Both the position numbers and the translations under genes were made by a program. This document shows positions 16,613 to 25,287 of a stretch of 64,000 nt of DNA, in pieces; within the stretch, counting starts at the first letter, position 1, and each line of letters begins with the position of its first letter. Origin of the DNA: Pseudomonas cichorii. Its GTDB lineage: Bacteria; Pseudomonadota; Gammaproteobacteria; Pseudomonadales; Pseudomonadaceae. The stretch covers positions 1 through 64,000 of the forward strand of contig NZ_BLVZ01000021.1 in the NCBI RefSeq assembly GCF_015471405.1. The letters are read 5' to 3'. The notes beneath the pieces are model-generated. The model ran no database searches. It was given only the letters and a program-made list of their open reading frames with translations, and was not told where the DNA came from.

Positions 16613-17935
16613 ATGTCAAAAACACCTGCATCCTGTTGGCGAAAACTGTTGATGGTTTTCCTGCCGTGGCTGCTGTCGATCCGTATTGCACAGGGAGAAG
16701 AGACTTTCATCATTGGTGTCGACACCCAGTTGATGAATGACAACGGCTCTTCGGCCAAGGTCTTGAGACTGCTGGAGGAAGCAGGGGTCAATTCGGTCAG
16801 GGACGACGCCTACTGGACCACGGTCGAACCCCGGCGCGGCTTTATGCGGATCGATCCGGCCTGGCGAGAGTACTTGAGCAAGACTCAGGAACACCACCTG
16901 AGACCCTTGCTGGTGCTGGGTTACGGAAACCCGTTTTACGAAAACTATGCCAAGCCTCGCCAGCCGCCCGTCAGCCTGGCATTCGGCAACTACGTCAGCT
17001 TTGTCAGCCGGGAGCTGGCCGACAGCGTCGATCTCTACGAAATCTGGAATGAGTGGGACCGGGACAACCCGGTCGATGCCTGGGCCACCAAGGACTACAA
17101 CAATCTGATCGAAGAAACCGTCACACGCATCCGTAAACAGAAACAGCCGGTGACGATACTGGCCGGTGCGGTGACCAGCCTGGGCATGGACCTCGGGTTC
17201 GCCGACAGGCTGATCCAGAACGGCCTGCTGAATCAGGTCGACGGGCTGTCGTTGCATCCTTACGTGCATTGCCGCCACGAAGAACGCCACACGCCCGAAC
17301 GCTGGATCGCCTGGCTGCGCTGGATCGATGCCGATCTCAGAACCCTGGCAGCGCGCCCCGTGCCGTTGTACCTGACGGAAATGGGCTGGCCCACCAATAC
17401 CGGCAAATGCGGCATCAGCGAACAGACCCAGGCGGCCTTTCTGGCCCGAAGTTTTTTCCTGGCCCAGACCGTGCCGGACATCAAGGGGCTGTGGTGGTAC
17501 GGCCTGATCGACAGCGGTCGGGACGGCAATGACCCGCAGCAGAACTTCGGCCTGCTCAAGTATGACCTGAGCCTCAAACCGGCCTACCTGACGCTCAAGG
17601 CCATCAGCAGCACGATTCTCGAATACCGCTATGACGCCGACAAAAGCCGCGAACTCGACAGCACCTATCTACTGAGATTCGCCAAGGGTGCAGAACAGAT
17701 ACTGGTGGCCTGGACCACCGGCGTACCGAGGCTGACCCACGTGGAAGCCAGCAGCATGCAGCACGGCACCGTGCGAATGATCGACAGTGGCCAGCCCGAA
17801 AAGGGCCAGTTCGACACCGATATCCCCTGGAACTGCAATGACTCGCGCTGTTCGGCCCAGGTTCCCATCGATGAGTTTCCAAAAATAATCAGTCTGGGCA
17901 CAAGACCAGCGCTATTCGCTCACGACGCACACTGA
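16613..17935 (+). CDS. secreted PslG-like glycoside hydrolase (GH39/clan A)
   Basis: A 440-residue protein with an N-terminal signal peptide (KLLMVFLPWLLSIRIAQG), so it is probably periplasmic or membrane-tethered. The TIM-barrel region reads GVDTQLMNDNG, VNSVRDDAYWTTVEPRRG and EIWNEWD, with likely acid/base E147 in NEW and nucleophile E256 in YLTEMGWPT. Length and motifs resemble PslG, the endoglycosidase encoded in the P. aeruginosa Psl locus, which trims or disassembles the nascent polymer. Here it would process this EPS during export (inference). The ATG at 16613 is preferred to a TTG at 16601. A REP pair follows the gene. Confidence 0.8.
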   Translation: MSKTPASCWRKLLMVFLPWLLSIRIAQGEETFIIGVDTQLMNDNGSSAKVLRLLEEAGVNSVRDDAYWTTVEPRRGFMRIDPAWREYLSKTQEHHLRPLLVLGYGNPFYENYAKPRQPPVSLAFGNYVSFVSRELADSVDLYEIWNEWDRDNPVDAWATKDYNNLIEETVTRIRKQKQPVTILAGAVTSLGMDLGFADRLIQNGLLNQVDGLSLHPYVHCRHEERHTPERWIAWLRWIDADLRTLAARPVPLYLTEMGWPTNTGKCGISEQTQAAFLARSFFLAQTVPDIKGLWWYGLIDSGRDGNDPQQNFGLLKYDLSLKPAYLTLKAISSTILEYRYDADKSRELDSTYLLRFAKGAEQILVAWTTGVPRLTHVEASSMQHGTVRMIDSGQPEKGQFDTDIPWNCNDSRCSAQVPIDEFPKIISLGTRPALFAHDAH

Positions 17936-17950
17936 AGGGATAAATCACTT

Positions 17951-18034
17951 TGTGGGAGGCAGCTTTCTGGCGACTTCAGACGCAGTTTATCTGCCGGTTT
18001 TCAGGCCTTTTTCGCCAGCAAGCTGCCCCCCACA
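17951..18034. repeat. REP-like inverted pair downstream of the glycosidase gene
   Basis: The arms 17951-17973 and 18012-18034 match as reverse complements at 21 of 23 positions, with 38 nt between them. The unit is close to TGTGGGAGGCAGCTTGCTGGCGA. A single unit of the same family occurs near 39645-39665. Such paired units are typical extragenic palindromes of Pseudomonas. Confidence 0.75.
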
Positions 18035-18114
18035 GGTTTTGTTTGTGCCTCAACTGATCAGCATCAGTACGTCAAGCGAACACACACCACCCACTACCTT
18101 GCAGGATGCACTTA

Positions 18115-19230
18115 ATGATTTTTATCAATGCCCGATTTCTTACCCAGGAAATAGGCGGGGTTCAGCGCTTCGCAGAGCAGTTATGCCTGGCACTCAAGGA
18201 AATACGCAACGATGTGGTTTTTGTCTCTCCGCACGGAATCAAGCGCCATGAAAGCGCCAAGGCGCTGGAAGTGCGTTGCATCGGTCGCAATAGCGGCCAT
18301 CTGTGGGAGCAGTTCGACCTGCCGCTGTACCTGCGCCGCCAAGGCAGCCCGCTGTTGCTCTCGACCTGCAGCACCGGGCCGATGTTGTACAGCAATCAGA
18401 TTGCAACGCACCACGACATCACCTATGCACGCTTCCCGCACAGCTACACGCGAATCTTCAGGACCGTCTACCGGATCATCACCCCGATCATGCTTTCGCG
18501 AATCAAGACCCTGGTGACCAGCAGCAGTTTTTCCAAGGGCGAGATTTCCAGGTTCTACGGCTTCCCGGAAAAGAAAATCCTGGTCCTGCCCGCAGCAGTC
18601 AGCGAGTCGTTCACACCTCAGCCTCCCACTGAAGACGTCGGTAAATACCTGCTGGCAGTCTCCTCCCCCAGTGCGCACAAGAACTTCCATCGCATGATCC
18701 AGGCCTTCATGAGCCTGCGCGGCCATGAAGATGTCCAGCTGCACATCGTCGGCGGTGCCCATGGTGTATTTGCAGACCCGGACCTGCAACGCCTGGCCTG
18801 CCGGGACCCGCGTATCCGCTTTCTGGGACGGCTCAGCGATGCCGAACTGATCAGTCAATATCAGGGCGCAACCGCCTTCGTGTTCCCGTCACTGTACGAA
18901 GGCTTCGGGATTCCACCGCTGGAAGCGCAAGCCTGCGGTTGCCCGGTGTTGGCAGCCAATGCCGCATCGATTCCTGAAGTGCTGCAAGCCAGTGCCCTGT
19001 ATTTCGACCCTCTGGATGTCAGCCACATGGCTGCCGCCATGCAGCGTGTGCTGATCGATGAACCGCTGCGCAAGGCATTGCGTACCCAAGGCTTGCACAA
19101 CGTGACGCGCTTTTCGTGGGAAAGCTCGGCCAAGCGTCTGTCACAACGCATCGATGCCCTGCTGGGCTCATGCCCTCAACACGCCGCCAATACCCGCTCC
19201 GTGTCGGAATCCCCTTCGGGAAAAAGCTGA
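18115..19230 (+). CDS. glycosyltransferase family 4 (GT-B)
   Basis: A 371-residue GT-B enzyme starting MIFINARFLTQEIGGVQRFAEQL, the N-terminus typical of the GT4 subgroup often called mannosyltransferase-like. The donor domain carries SPSAHKNFHRMIQAF, the LGRLSDAEL region and the E-x7-E motif in SLYEGFGIPPLEAQACGCPVLA (about residue 260). The ATG at 18115 has AGGA eight bases upstream; an ATG at 18106 would add three residues and overlaps that site. The 179-bp gap before it holds the REP pair, the largest break inside the operon apart from the leader. Substrate not assignable. Confidence 0.87.
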   Translation: MIFINARFLTQEIGGVQRFAEQLCLALKEIRNDVVFVSPHGIKRHESAKALEVRCIGRNSGHLWEQFDLPLYLRRQGSPLLLSTCSTGPMLYSNQIATHHDITYARFPHSYTRIFRTVYRIITPIMLSRIKTLVTSSSFSKGEISRFYGFPEKKILVLPAAVSESFTPQPPTEDVGKYLLAVSSPSAHKNFHRMIQAFMSLRGHEDVQLHIVGGAHGVFADPDLQRLACRDPRIRFLGRLSDAELISQYQGATAFVFPSLYEGFGIPPLEAQACGCPVLAANAASIPEVLQASALYFDPLDVSHMAAAMQRVLIDEPLRKALRTQGLHNVTRFSWESSAKRLSQRIDALLGSCPQHAANTRSVSESPSGKS

Positions 19231-19307
19231 ATCTCAATAAAACTGCCACGCCAAGACGCGATCAGCCTGCGCCTGAAGTAGAGCGAGCTACAGAGCAAGG
19301 AATCTCC

Positions 19308-20534
19308 ATGAGAATTGCTATCGTCCACGACTGGCTGGTGACTTATGCCGGTGCCGAGCGCGTGCTGGCTTCACTGATAAACATCTGGCCAGAAGCCGAC
19401 CTGTTTGCGGTCATCGACTTTCTCAGCGACGAAGACCGCGCCCATCTGGGCGGCAAGGTCGCCAGGACCACCTTTATCCAGAATCTGCCAGGAGCCAGAA
19501 CCCGATATCAGCGCTATCTGCCATTGATGCCGCTGGCCATCGAGCAACTGGATCTGTCGGAGTATGACTTGATCATCAGCAGCAGCCATGCCGTGGCCAA
19601 GGGTGTGCTCACCGGACCGGACCAGTTGCACGTCAGCTATATCCACTCGCCGATTCGCTATGCCTGGGACCTGCAGCATCAATACCTGCGCGAATCGGGC
19701 CTGAACAAGGGCCTCAAGGGCAAACTGGCGCGCCTGGTGCTGCACTACATACGTATGTGGGATCAACGCACTTCAACCGGCGTCGATGATTTCATCGCCA
19801 ACTCCCGCTTCATTGGCGCCAGGATCCGCAAGGCGTACCGCCGTGAATCCACCGTGATCTACCCGCCAGTGGACACACAGAATTTCACCTTTCAGGAAGG
19901 TACTCGACAGAACTATTACTTCACCGCCTCACGCATGGTGCCCTACAAGCGTTTGCCGATGATCATCGAAGCCTTTGCCGCCATGCCGGACAAGCAACTG
20001 GTGGTGGTGGGCGATGGCCCGGACATGGCCAAGGCCCAGGCCATCGCCAGCAAGGCACCCAACGTCCGGCTGCTGGGTTTCCAGCCAGCGGCCGTACTGC
20101 TTGAACACATGCGCGCTGCAAAGGCTTTCGTGTTCGCGGCCGAAGAGGATTTCGGCATCAGCCCGGTGGAGGCTCAGGCCTGCGGCACACCGGTGATTGC
20201 CTTCGGCAAGGGCGGCGTGCTGGAAACCGTCCACGGGCTGGACCAACCTCACCCCACCGGCGTGTTCTATCGGCAGCAGAACGTGGCATCGCTGATCGCC
20301 GCCGTGGCCGAATTCGAGTCCGCGCAATCGCTCATCAGTGCCCAGGCCTGCCGTGCCAACGCCGAGCGCTTCTCGGTCCGGCGTTTTGAACAGGAAATGC
20401 TGTCGTTCGTCGAGAGCCGCCTGAGCGCCACGCAGTTGACCCAACTGCCGACCCGGCACTGGCTGAATCCGAACAGTGCGAGCCTGATCAACAGCGAAGT
20501 GTCGCCCCGAGTCGTTCCAGCCGAATCCGTTTGA
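19308..20534 (+). CDS. glycosyltransferase family 4 (WbaZ/mannosyltransferase-like)
   Basis: A 408-residue GT-B enzyme. The N-terminus MRIAIVHDWLVTYAGAERVL and the segments SSSHAVAKGVL, HVSYIHSPIRYAWDL and VIYPPVDTQNF are typical of the WbaZ-like GT4 subgroup, many of which transfer mannose. The donor-binding domain has VVVGDGPDMAKAQ and the E-x7-E motif EEDFGISPVEAQACGTPVIAF (about residues 281-300). The start at 19308 follows AAGGA at 19297-19301; the frame is open further upstream over the preceding gene but without a better signal. The substrate is inferred only at subgroup level. Confidence 0.87.
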   Translation: MRIAIVHDWLVTYAGAERVLASLINIWPEADLFAVIDFLSDEDRAHLGGKVARTTFIQNLPGARTRYQRYLPLMPLAIEQLDLSEYDLIISSSHAVAKGVLTGPDQLHVSYIHSPIRYAWDLQHQYLRESGLNKGLKGKLARLVLHYIRMWDQRTSTGVDDFIANSRFIGARIRKAYRRESTVIYPPVDTQNFTFQEGTRQNYYFTASRMVPYKRLPMIIEAFAAMPDKQLVVVGDGPDMAKAQAIASKAPNVRLLGFQPAAVLLEHMRAAKAFVFAAEEDFGISPVEAQACGTPVIAFGKGGVLETVHGLDQPHPTGVFYRQQNVASLIAAVAEFESAQSLISAQACRANAERFSVRRFEQEMLSFVESRLSATQLTQLPTRHWLNPNSASLINSEVSPRVVPAESV

Positions 20535-20547
20535 GCGAGCCCACTAA

Positions 20548-21960
20548 ATGCGCACCCCAGTCCGCGGCATCCTGCATGCCCACCAATCAGCCTTGTCAGT
20601 GGCTCATCGTCTGCTGGATCTGACAATCATTGTGCTGATCGGCTATTGGCAGAGTCAGCAACAACCGGCCGCCAGCAGCGCCGAAGTCTGGTTCCAGATC
20701 ATCCTGGCCGTGCTGGTTTTCCATTGGCTGAGCGAGTTTCACCAACTCTATGGATCATGGCGCGGCGAACGCATCCTGCGGGAGCTGGCCAAGGTCTTCA
20801 ATTACTGGGCACTGACGTTCGTTATTCTGCTGTCCGTAGACTATTTGCTGCTCAGCAGTTTCCGGATGCCCGATAACAGCCACATGACCTGGTTCGCGCT
20901 GGTATTGGCAGCCTTGTGCGGTTACAGGCTGCTGATTCGCAGGGTCCTGCACGGTTTGCGGCGTCACGGTTTCAATACCCGGCGCGTAGCGATTGTCGGC
21001 ACCGGCCAGGTCGGAGCCCGTCTGGCACAGTCCATTTCCAGCGCGCCGTGGATGGGCCTGAATCTGCTGGGCTTCTACGACTCGCAACCCCGCCAGATGG
21101 AACTCAACAACAACGATCATCATGTACCGGTGCTGGGCAATCTCGAACAACTGGTCGACGACGCCCGAGAAGGCAGGATCGACAAGGTTTACATCACTCT
21201 GGCATTCAGCGGTGAGCCACACCTGCGTGAGCTGATCACAGGTTTGAGCGACACCACCGCCTCGGTGTACCTGATCCCGGATGTCTTCATGTTCGAGCTG
21301 CTGCACGCGCGCAGCGAAAGTATCAATGGCCTGGCCAGCATCAGCATTTTCGACTCGCCCATGGATGGCGCCTGGAGCCTGGTCAAACGGGCCGAGGATA
21401 TTCTGCTGTCGATCCTGATTCTGCTGTTGATTGCCCTGCCCATGTTGCTGATTGCCATTGCGATCAAGCTGACGTCACCTGGCCCGATCCTGTTTCGCCA
21501 GCGGCGCTACGGCCTGGACGGGCGACCGATCATGGTCTGGAAATTTCGCAGCATGAGTGTTCAGGAAAACGGGGCAGTCGTGCGTCAGGCCACACGCAAC
21601 GATGCGCGCATCACACCGCTGGGGGCTTTTCTGCGCCGGACATCCCTCGATGAACTGCCGCAGTTTCTGAATGTGCTGCGCGGCGACATGTCCATTGTCG
21701 GCCCCCGCCCCCATGCCGTCGCGCATAACGAGCAATACCGCAAGCAGGTCAGCGGCTACATGCTGCGGCACAAGGTCAAGCCGGGCATTACCGGCTGGGC
21801 ACAGATCAATGGCTGGCGCGGCGAAACCGACACGCTGGACAAGATGCAGAAACGTGTCGAATTCGACCTGGAATACATCGAGCACTGGTCGGTCTGGCTG
21901 GATCTCAAAATCATCCTGTTGACCCTGTTCAAAGGCTTTCTCAACAAGAACGCCTTCTGA
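20548..21960 (+). CDS. undecaprenyl-phosphate glucose (hexose-1-phosphate) phosphotransferase, WbaP/WcaJ type
   Basis: A 470-residue inner-membrane initiating enzyme. Four N-terminal membrane helices (about residues 15-130) are followed by a nucleotide-binding-like domain (RRVAIVGTGQVGARLAQ, about 145-240), a membrane-embedded reentrant helix (LLSILILLLIALPMLLIAIAI, about 285-310) and the catalytic phosphoglycosyltransferase domain (SPGPILFRQRRYG, WKFRSM, RRTSLDELPQFLNVLRGDMS, VGPRP, KPGITGWAQINGWRG). It loads the first sugar, most often glucose or galactose, as sugar-1-phosphate on undecaprenyl phosphate. Full-length for the polyisoprenyl-phosphate hexose-1-P transferase family. Confidence 0.93.
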   Translation: MRTPVRGILHAHQSALSVAHRLLDLTIIVLIGYWQSQQQPAASSAEVWFQIILAVLVFHWLSEFHQLYGSWRGERILRELAKVFNYWALTFVILLSVDYLLLSSFRMPDNSHMTWFALVLAALCGYRLLIRRVLHGLRRHGFNTRRVAIVGTGQVGARLAQSISSAPWMGLNLLGFYDSQPRQMELNNNDHHVPVLGNLEQLVDDAREGRIDKVYITLAFSGEPHLRELITGLSDTTASVYLIPDVFMFELLHARSESINGLASISIFDSPMDGAWSLVKRAEDILLSILILLLIALPMLLIAIAIKLTSPGPILFRQRRYGLDGRPIMVWKFRSMSVQENGAVVRQATRNDARITPLGAFLRRTSLDELPQFLNVLRGDMSIVGPRPHAVAHNEQYRKQVSGYMLRHKVKPGITGWAQINGWRGETDTLDKMQKRVEFDLEYIEHWSVWLDLKIILLTLFKGFLNKNAF

Positions 21961-22124
21961 CCGGTTCGACAGACCTTACCCCAAACGAAACGAAAGGATT
22001 CCGGGCGCCCATACCCGGAGGGAGGTATGTGCACGCACAAGACATGAACCCGCAGAGAAATGTTGAACAGGGATGCAATGAAATCATCGTGGTGCCAGAC
22101 GCACCGTCAGCAAGGAACACTCAT

Positions 22125-23213
22125 ATGAATCGAAACCTGGTTGTTGTGCTGCTCTCCAGTCTGATCTTGCAGGGATGCGTGTTTGCCCCCGGCCAACACA
22201 TGACCCCGGGCGATATCACGGCGGATGACCCGAATGGCCCCAAGGCTCAATTGGTCGATATCACCCCCAAAAGCCTGCAACAACAGCAGCAACGCATAGC
22301 GTCCAATAGCGTGACGTTACCCGCCGAGCTGCTGAACTATAAAACCCCGGAATATGCGGTCGGTCCGGGCGATACCTTGCTGGTGACGGTTTTCGAGCAC
22401 CCGGAACTGACCGCTCCAGGTTCACAGGACCAGCTCGACGCCAACACGCGAGAAGTGCTGAGCGACGGTACGCTGTTCTTTCCCTATGTCGGCAAGATCA
22501 GGGCCGGTGGCAAGACTGTCAGCCAGATTCGCGAACAACTGCGCATGGGGCTTGCGCCGCAATACACCGAGGTCAAGGTCGATGTGAAAGTGCTGCGCTA
22601 TAACAGCCAGCGCGTACTGCTCTCGGGCTCGTTCAAGACTCCCGGCCCGCAATCGATCACCAATATTCCCTTGAGCCTGGTGCAAGCAGTCAGCACCGCC
22701 GGTATCGACCTGACCGACGCCAACCTTGCCGGGTTGACCCTCAGGCGCGATGGCCGGGACTACTTGATCGATATCGACTCGCTCAACCGCCAGGGCTCGC
22801 AACTGAGCAAGATATTCCTCAAGGATGGCGACTACCTGCACCTCAACAGCAACTCCAAAAACAAGATCTATGTGCTGGGAGAAGTGCGTAACCCGCAGGT
22901 CATTTCTTTCGGCACCACCAGCGTGACACTGCTTGAAGCCCTGGGCAGCTCCGGCGGCCTGAGCCCGGAAACCGCCAATGGCGACGCGGTCTACGTGATT
23001 CGCGGCGTCGAGAACCAGGCCAATGCGGTGTCCACGGTCTATCACCTGAAAGCTGAAAAACCCACTGCCTACCTGCTGGCTCGCCAGTTTGAACTCCAGG
23101 CTCAGGATGTGGTGTTTGTCGGGCCTGCCAATATCACGCGATGGAACCGCTTCATCAGCCAACTGCTTGGCTCGGCCAGTGTGGTACAGACAGGCGCAGC
23201 ATTCAGGAACTGA
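22125..23213 (+). CDS. wza: outer-membrane polysaccharide export lipoprotein Wza
   Basis: A 362-residue lipoprotein. The ATG at 22125 follows AAGGAAC (22112-22118) and starts a signal peptide with lipobox LILQGC; the longer frame from 22029 lacks this. The poly-export domain (about 80-175) begins EYAVGPGDTLLVTVFEHPEL, followed by two SLBB-type domains (VLLSGSFKTPGPQSIT, IYVLGEVRNPQVISFG) and a C-terminal segment for the outer-membrane helical barrel (NITRWNRFISQLLGSASVVQTG). It forms the octameric export channel that docks on Wzc. It is the last gene before the operon terminator. Unusually, wza sits at the end rather than beside wzb and wzc. Confidence 0.94.
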   Translation: MNRNLVVVLLSSLILQGCVFAPGQHMTPGDITADDPNGPKAQLVDITPKSLQQQQQRIASNSVTLPAELLNYKTPEYAVGPGDTLLVTVFEHPELTAPGSQDQLDANTREVLSDGTLFFPYVGKIRAGGKTVSQIREQLRMGLAPQYTEVKVDVKVLRYNSQRVLLSGSFKTPGPQSITNIPLSLVQAVSTAGIDLTDANLAGLTLRRDGRDYLIDIDSLNRQGSQLSKIFLKDGDYLHLNSNSKNKIYVLGEVRNPQVISFGTTSVTLLEALGSSGGLSPETANGDAVYVIRGVENQANAVSTVYHLKAEKPTAYLLARQFELQAQDVVFVGPANITRWNRFISQLLGSASVVQTGAAFRN

Positions 23214-23231
23214 AACCCGGCCAGAAGACGT

Positions 23232-23261
23232 CCCTGCACCGACCCGTGCGGGGATTTTTTT
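23232..23261 (+). terminator. intrinsic terminator of the EPS operon
   Basis: An 8-bp stem CCCTGCAC/GTGCGGGG (23232-23239, 23246-23253; one G-T pair) with a 6-nt loop is followed by ATTTTTTT. It lies 18 bp after the wza stop, in a good position for Rho-independent termination. Confidence 0.88.
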
Positions 23262-23442
23262 GCCCGAAGAAACTGTCTGTACAGCAACAGTGGATCAGCA
23301 CTTGCCTGCTGATTCAGCATCAAAGGGCTGTACCTTTGTCATCGATATAAAAATAAATCCTTTATTTTCAACAGCTTGATAAAAATACAAGGCTGGCACA
23401 CATGCTGCTTTGCAGGTATACGCTTATCGCAAGGAATTCAGC

Positions 23443-24024
23443 ATGTTGGTCGTTTCGCTTTCAGGCAGCCCCTCCCCCAAATCCCGCTCCGGCGTCGTCC
23501 TGGCCCATGCCGGTCGTTGGCTGGAAAATCAGGGCGTCAATGTCACGACGCTTCGCATCCGTGACTTCAAGGCTGAAGACCTGCTCTTCGCCCAGTTCGA
23601 CAGCCCGCAAGTCCAGGATTTCATTGAAGCCGTCCGCCAGGCCGACGGCCTGCTGATCGGTACGCCGGTCTACAAGGCCTCGTTCTCCGGCGCCCTCAAG
23701 ACACTGCTGGACCTGCTGCCCGAGCGTGCTCTGCTCGGCAAAGTGGTTCTGCCATTGGCTACCGGCGGCAGCATCGCCCATATGCTGGCCGTGGATTACG
23801 CCCTCAAGCCGGTGCTTTCCGCGCTGAAATCACAGGAAGTGCTGCACGGCATCTTCGCCATCGATAGCCAGATCAGTTACAGCGATAACGAGCTGGGCGG
23901 TGAGCTGGATGAGATTCTTACCGAACGCCTGCGCGAAGGGCTGGAGCATTTCCTGCTTGGCTTGCAGCATCGGCTCCAGGCCCGCAGAAAACAGCAAGGC
24001 GGGCATTTGCAACTGGCGTTGTAA
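23443..24024 (+). CDS. ssuE: NADPH-dependent FMN reductase (SsuE/MsuE type)
   Basis: A 193-residue flavodoxin-fold reductase that supplies FMNH2 to sulfonate monooxygenases. It begins MLVVSLSGSPSPKSRSG, the FMN-phosphate loop of the SsuE family, and contains ADGLLIGTPVYKASFSGALKTLLDLLP, the typical flavin-ring segment. The ATG at 23443 follows AAGGA (23431-23435). The upstream AT-rich region (about 23340-23400) may hold its promoter. It is separated from the ssuD-like gene at 49120 by 25 kb and is not followed by sulfonate transporter genes, so it may serve another FMNH2-dependent enzyme as well. Confidence 0.9.
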   Translation: MLVVSLSGSPSPKSRSGVVLAHAGRWLENQGVNVTTLRIRDFKAEDLLFAQFDSPQVQDFIEAVRQADGLLIGTPVYKASFSGALKTLLDLLPERALLGKVVLPLATGGSIAHMLAVDYALKPVLSALKSQEVLHGIFAIDSQISYSDNELGGELDEILTERLREGLEHFLLGLQHRLQARRKQQGGHLQLAL

Positions 24025-24031
24025 GGTCCCT

Positions 24032-24182
24032 CTTCGCGAATGAATTCGCTCCTACAGATCCAAGTTCTGTGTACAGACTGTGTGGGACCGAATTTATTCG
24101 GGAAGCATTTTTTCTTCAGGTAAAGATGCGGCGGGTGTACAGACCCCTTCCCGGACCCCTTTGCGGACAAATCTGGTCCCAC
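24032..24182. repeat. REP-like repeats between ssuE and the LysE gene
   Basis: One unit TTCGCGAATGAATTCGCTCCTACA lies at 24032-24055; its reverse-complement form recurs near 47076-47098. A second type, GTGGGACCGAATTTATTCGGG (about 24082-24102), is opposed by a diverged inverted copy ending GGTCCCACC (about 24157-24183). These fit extragenic palindromes between two convergent genes. Confidence 0.65.
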
Positions 24183-24193
24183 CTGGTCACGAA

Positions 24194-24802
24194 CTAATGT
24201 TCAAGCACCAACGGATACAGCGACAGCACCAGCAACGCCGCCATCACGCCATTGAAGATCCGCAGGCCCAGCGGGTTGCGCAGAACGTTGCGCAGCAAAC
24301 TGCCGAACCCCGCCCAGATGCCGACGCAAGGCAGACCGATCAGTGCAAATACCGACGCGATGACCAACACGTTGATGAAATAGCCTTCCATCGGCGTATA
24401 GGTACTGATCGCACCAATGGCCATGACCCAGGCCTTGGGATTGACCCACTGGAATAACGCCGCGCCCAGAAAACTCAAGGGTTCGCCACGCTGTTCAGTG
24501 GAATCGGAGGCTGGCCCCGAGGTCGCGATTTTCCACGCCAGATAAAGCAGATAGGCCGCACCCACATAACGCAGGATGGTGTAGAGAACAGGCCAGGTCT
24601 TGAACAGGCTGCCCAGACCAAAACCCACCGCCACTATCAGCACGAAAAAGCCGATACTGATCCCCACCATATGCGGCAGAGTGCGCTTGAAACCGAAGTT
24701 CACGCCTGAAGCCATCAGCATCATGTTGTTTGGGCCGGGTGTCACAGAGGAGACAAACGCAAACAGTGCGAAAGCCAGCAGAAGATCGAAAGAGAGAAGC
24801 AT
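24194..24802 (-). CDS. LysE/RhtB family amino-acid exporter
   Basis: A 202-residue inner-membrane protein with about six hydrophobic segments. The N-terminal signature SSVTPGPNNMMLMASGVNFG is diagnostic for LysE/RhtB exporters, and ALFQWVNPKAWVMAIGAI is the conserved mid-protein motif. It exports an amino acid or similar metabolite by antiport; the substrate is not predictable. The ATG at 24802 is used because the slightly longer frame would begin with TTG. Single gene, convergent with ssuE. Confidence 0.9.
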   Translation of the reverse strand: MLLSFDLLLAFALFAFVSSVTPGPNNMMLMASGVNFGFKRTLPHMVGISIGFFVLIVAVGFGLGSLFKTWPVLYTILRYVGAAYLLYLAWKIATSGPASDSTEQRGEPLSFLGAALFQWVNPKAWVMAIGAISTYTPMEGYFINVLVIASVFALIGLPCVGIWAGFGSLLRNVLRNPLGLRIFNGVMAALLVLSLYPLVLEH

Positions 24803-24937
24803 CAAGCTGTCCGGGGAGTGGTGAAATCAAGCGATCACCCTAACGGAGCATCATCTGCAAACAAACGGACAGTGGGTGAAACTTTTATCGGTACAGTTTC
24901 AATAAAATTCGGTTATCGAAAAATTGTCATTCCACCT

Positions 24938-25219
24938 TCAGCCGCGACGGCCATCCAGCAAGGCACCACGCTCAACGCTCACTTCACCTTCTTTATCGAA
25001 CTGACGGACCTGCTGAATGGCGGGATCAGCCATCAGTTGCGCTTTACGGGCCTGGTATTCGTCGAACGACAGACCACGGCGGTTCAAGTCTTCAAGTGCC
25101 AGTTGATGAGTTTCTTCGACGGTGTAAGGACGCAACTCGACGGAGTGATGAGTGGAACAGCCGCCCAACAGCACAGCACTGAAGAACACGACAAGACCAA
25201 GAGCAAAGAAATGATTCAT
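24938..25219 (-). CDS. small putative lipoprotein (SHOCT-like tail)
   Basis: A 93-residue protein with a lipoprotein signal peptide (MNHFFALGLVVFFSAVLLGGC, lipobox LLGGC). The mature part includes QLALEDLNRRGLSFDEYQARKAQLM, which resembles a short C-terminal oligomerisation (SHOCT-like) helix pair. Probably periplasm-facing and membrane-anchored. GGAGGCTCC lies just upstream of the start. The function is unknown, and it does not look co-transcribed with the LysE gene 135 bp downstream. Confidence 0.78.
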   Translation of the reverse strand: MNHFFALGLVVFFSAVLLGGCSTHHSVELRPYTVEETHQLALEDLNRRGLSFDEYQARKAQLMADPAIQQVRQFDKEGEVSVERGALLDGRRG

Positions 25220-25287
25220 GGGAGCCTCCAGACTGACTCGTTTTCGGGAATGAACAAAGGTTAATCCCCGGCTCCCTCAGGCAAAAA

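Noticed and set aside
15658..16791. 377-residue antisense frame opposite the GT4 gene
   Set aside because: No domain recognisable, overlaps two convincing sense genes.
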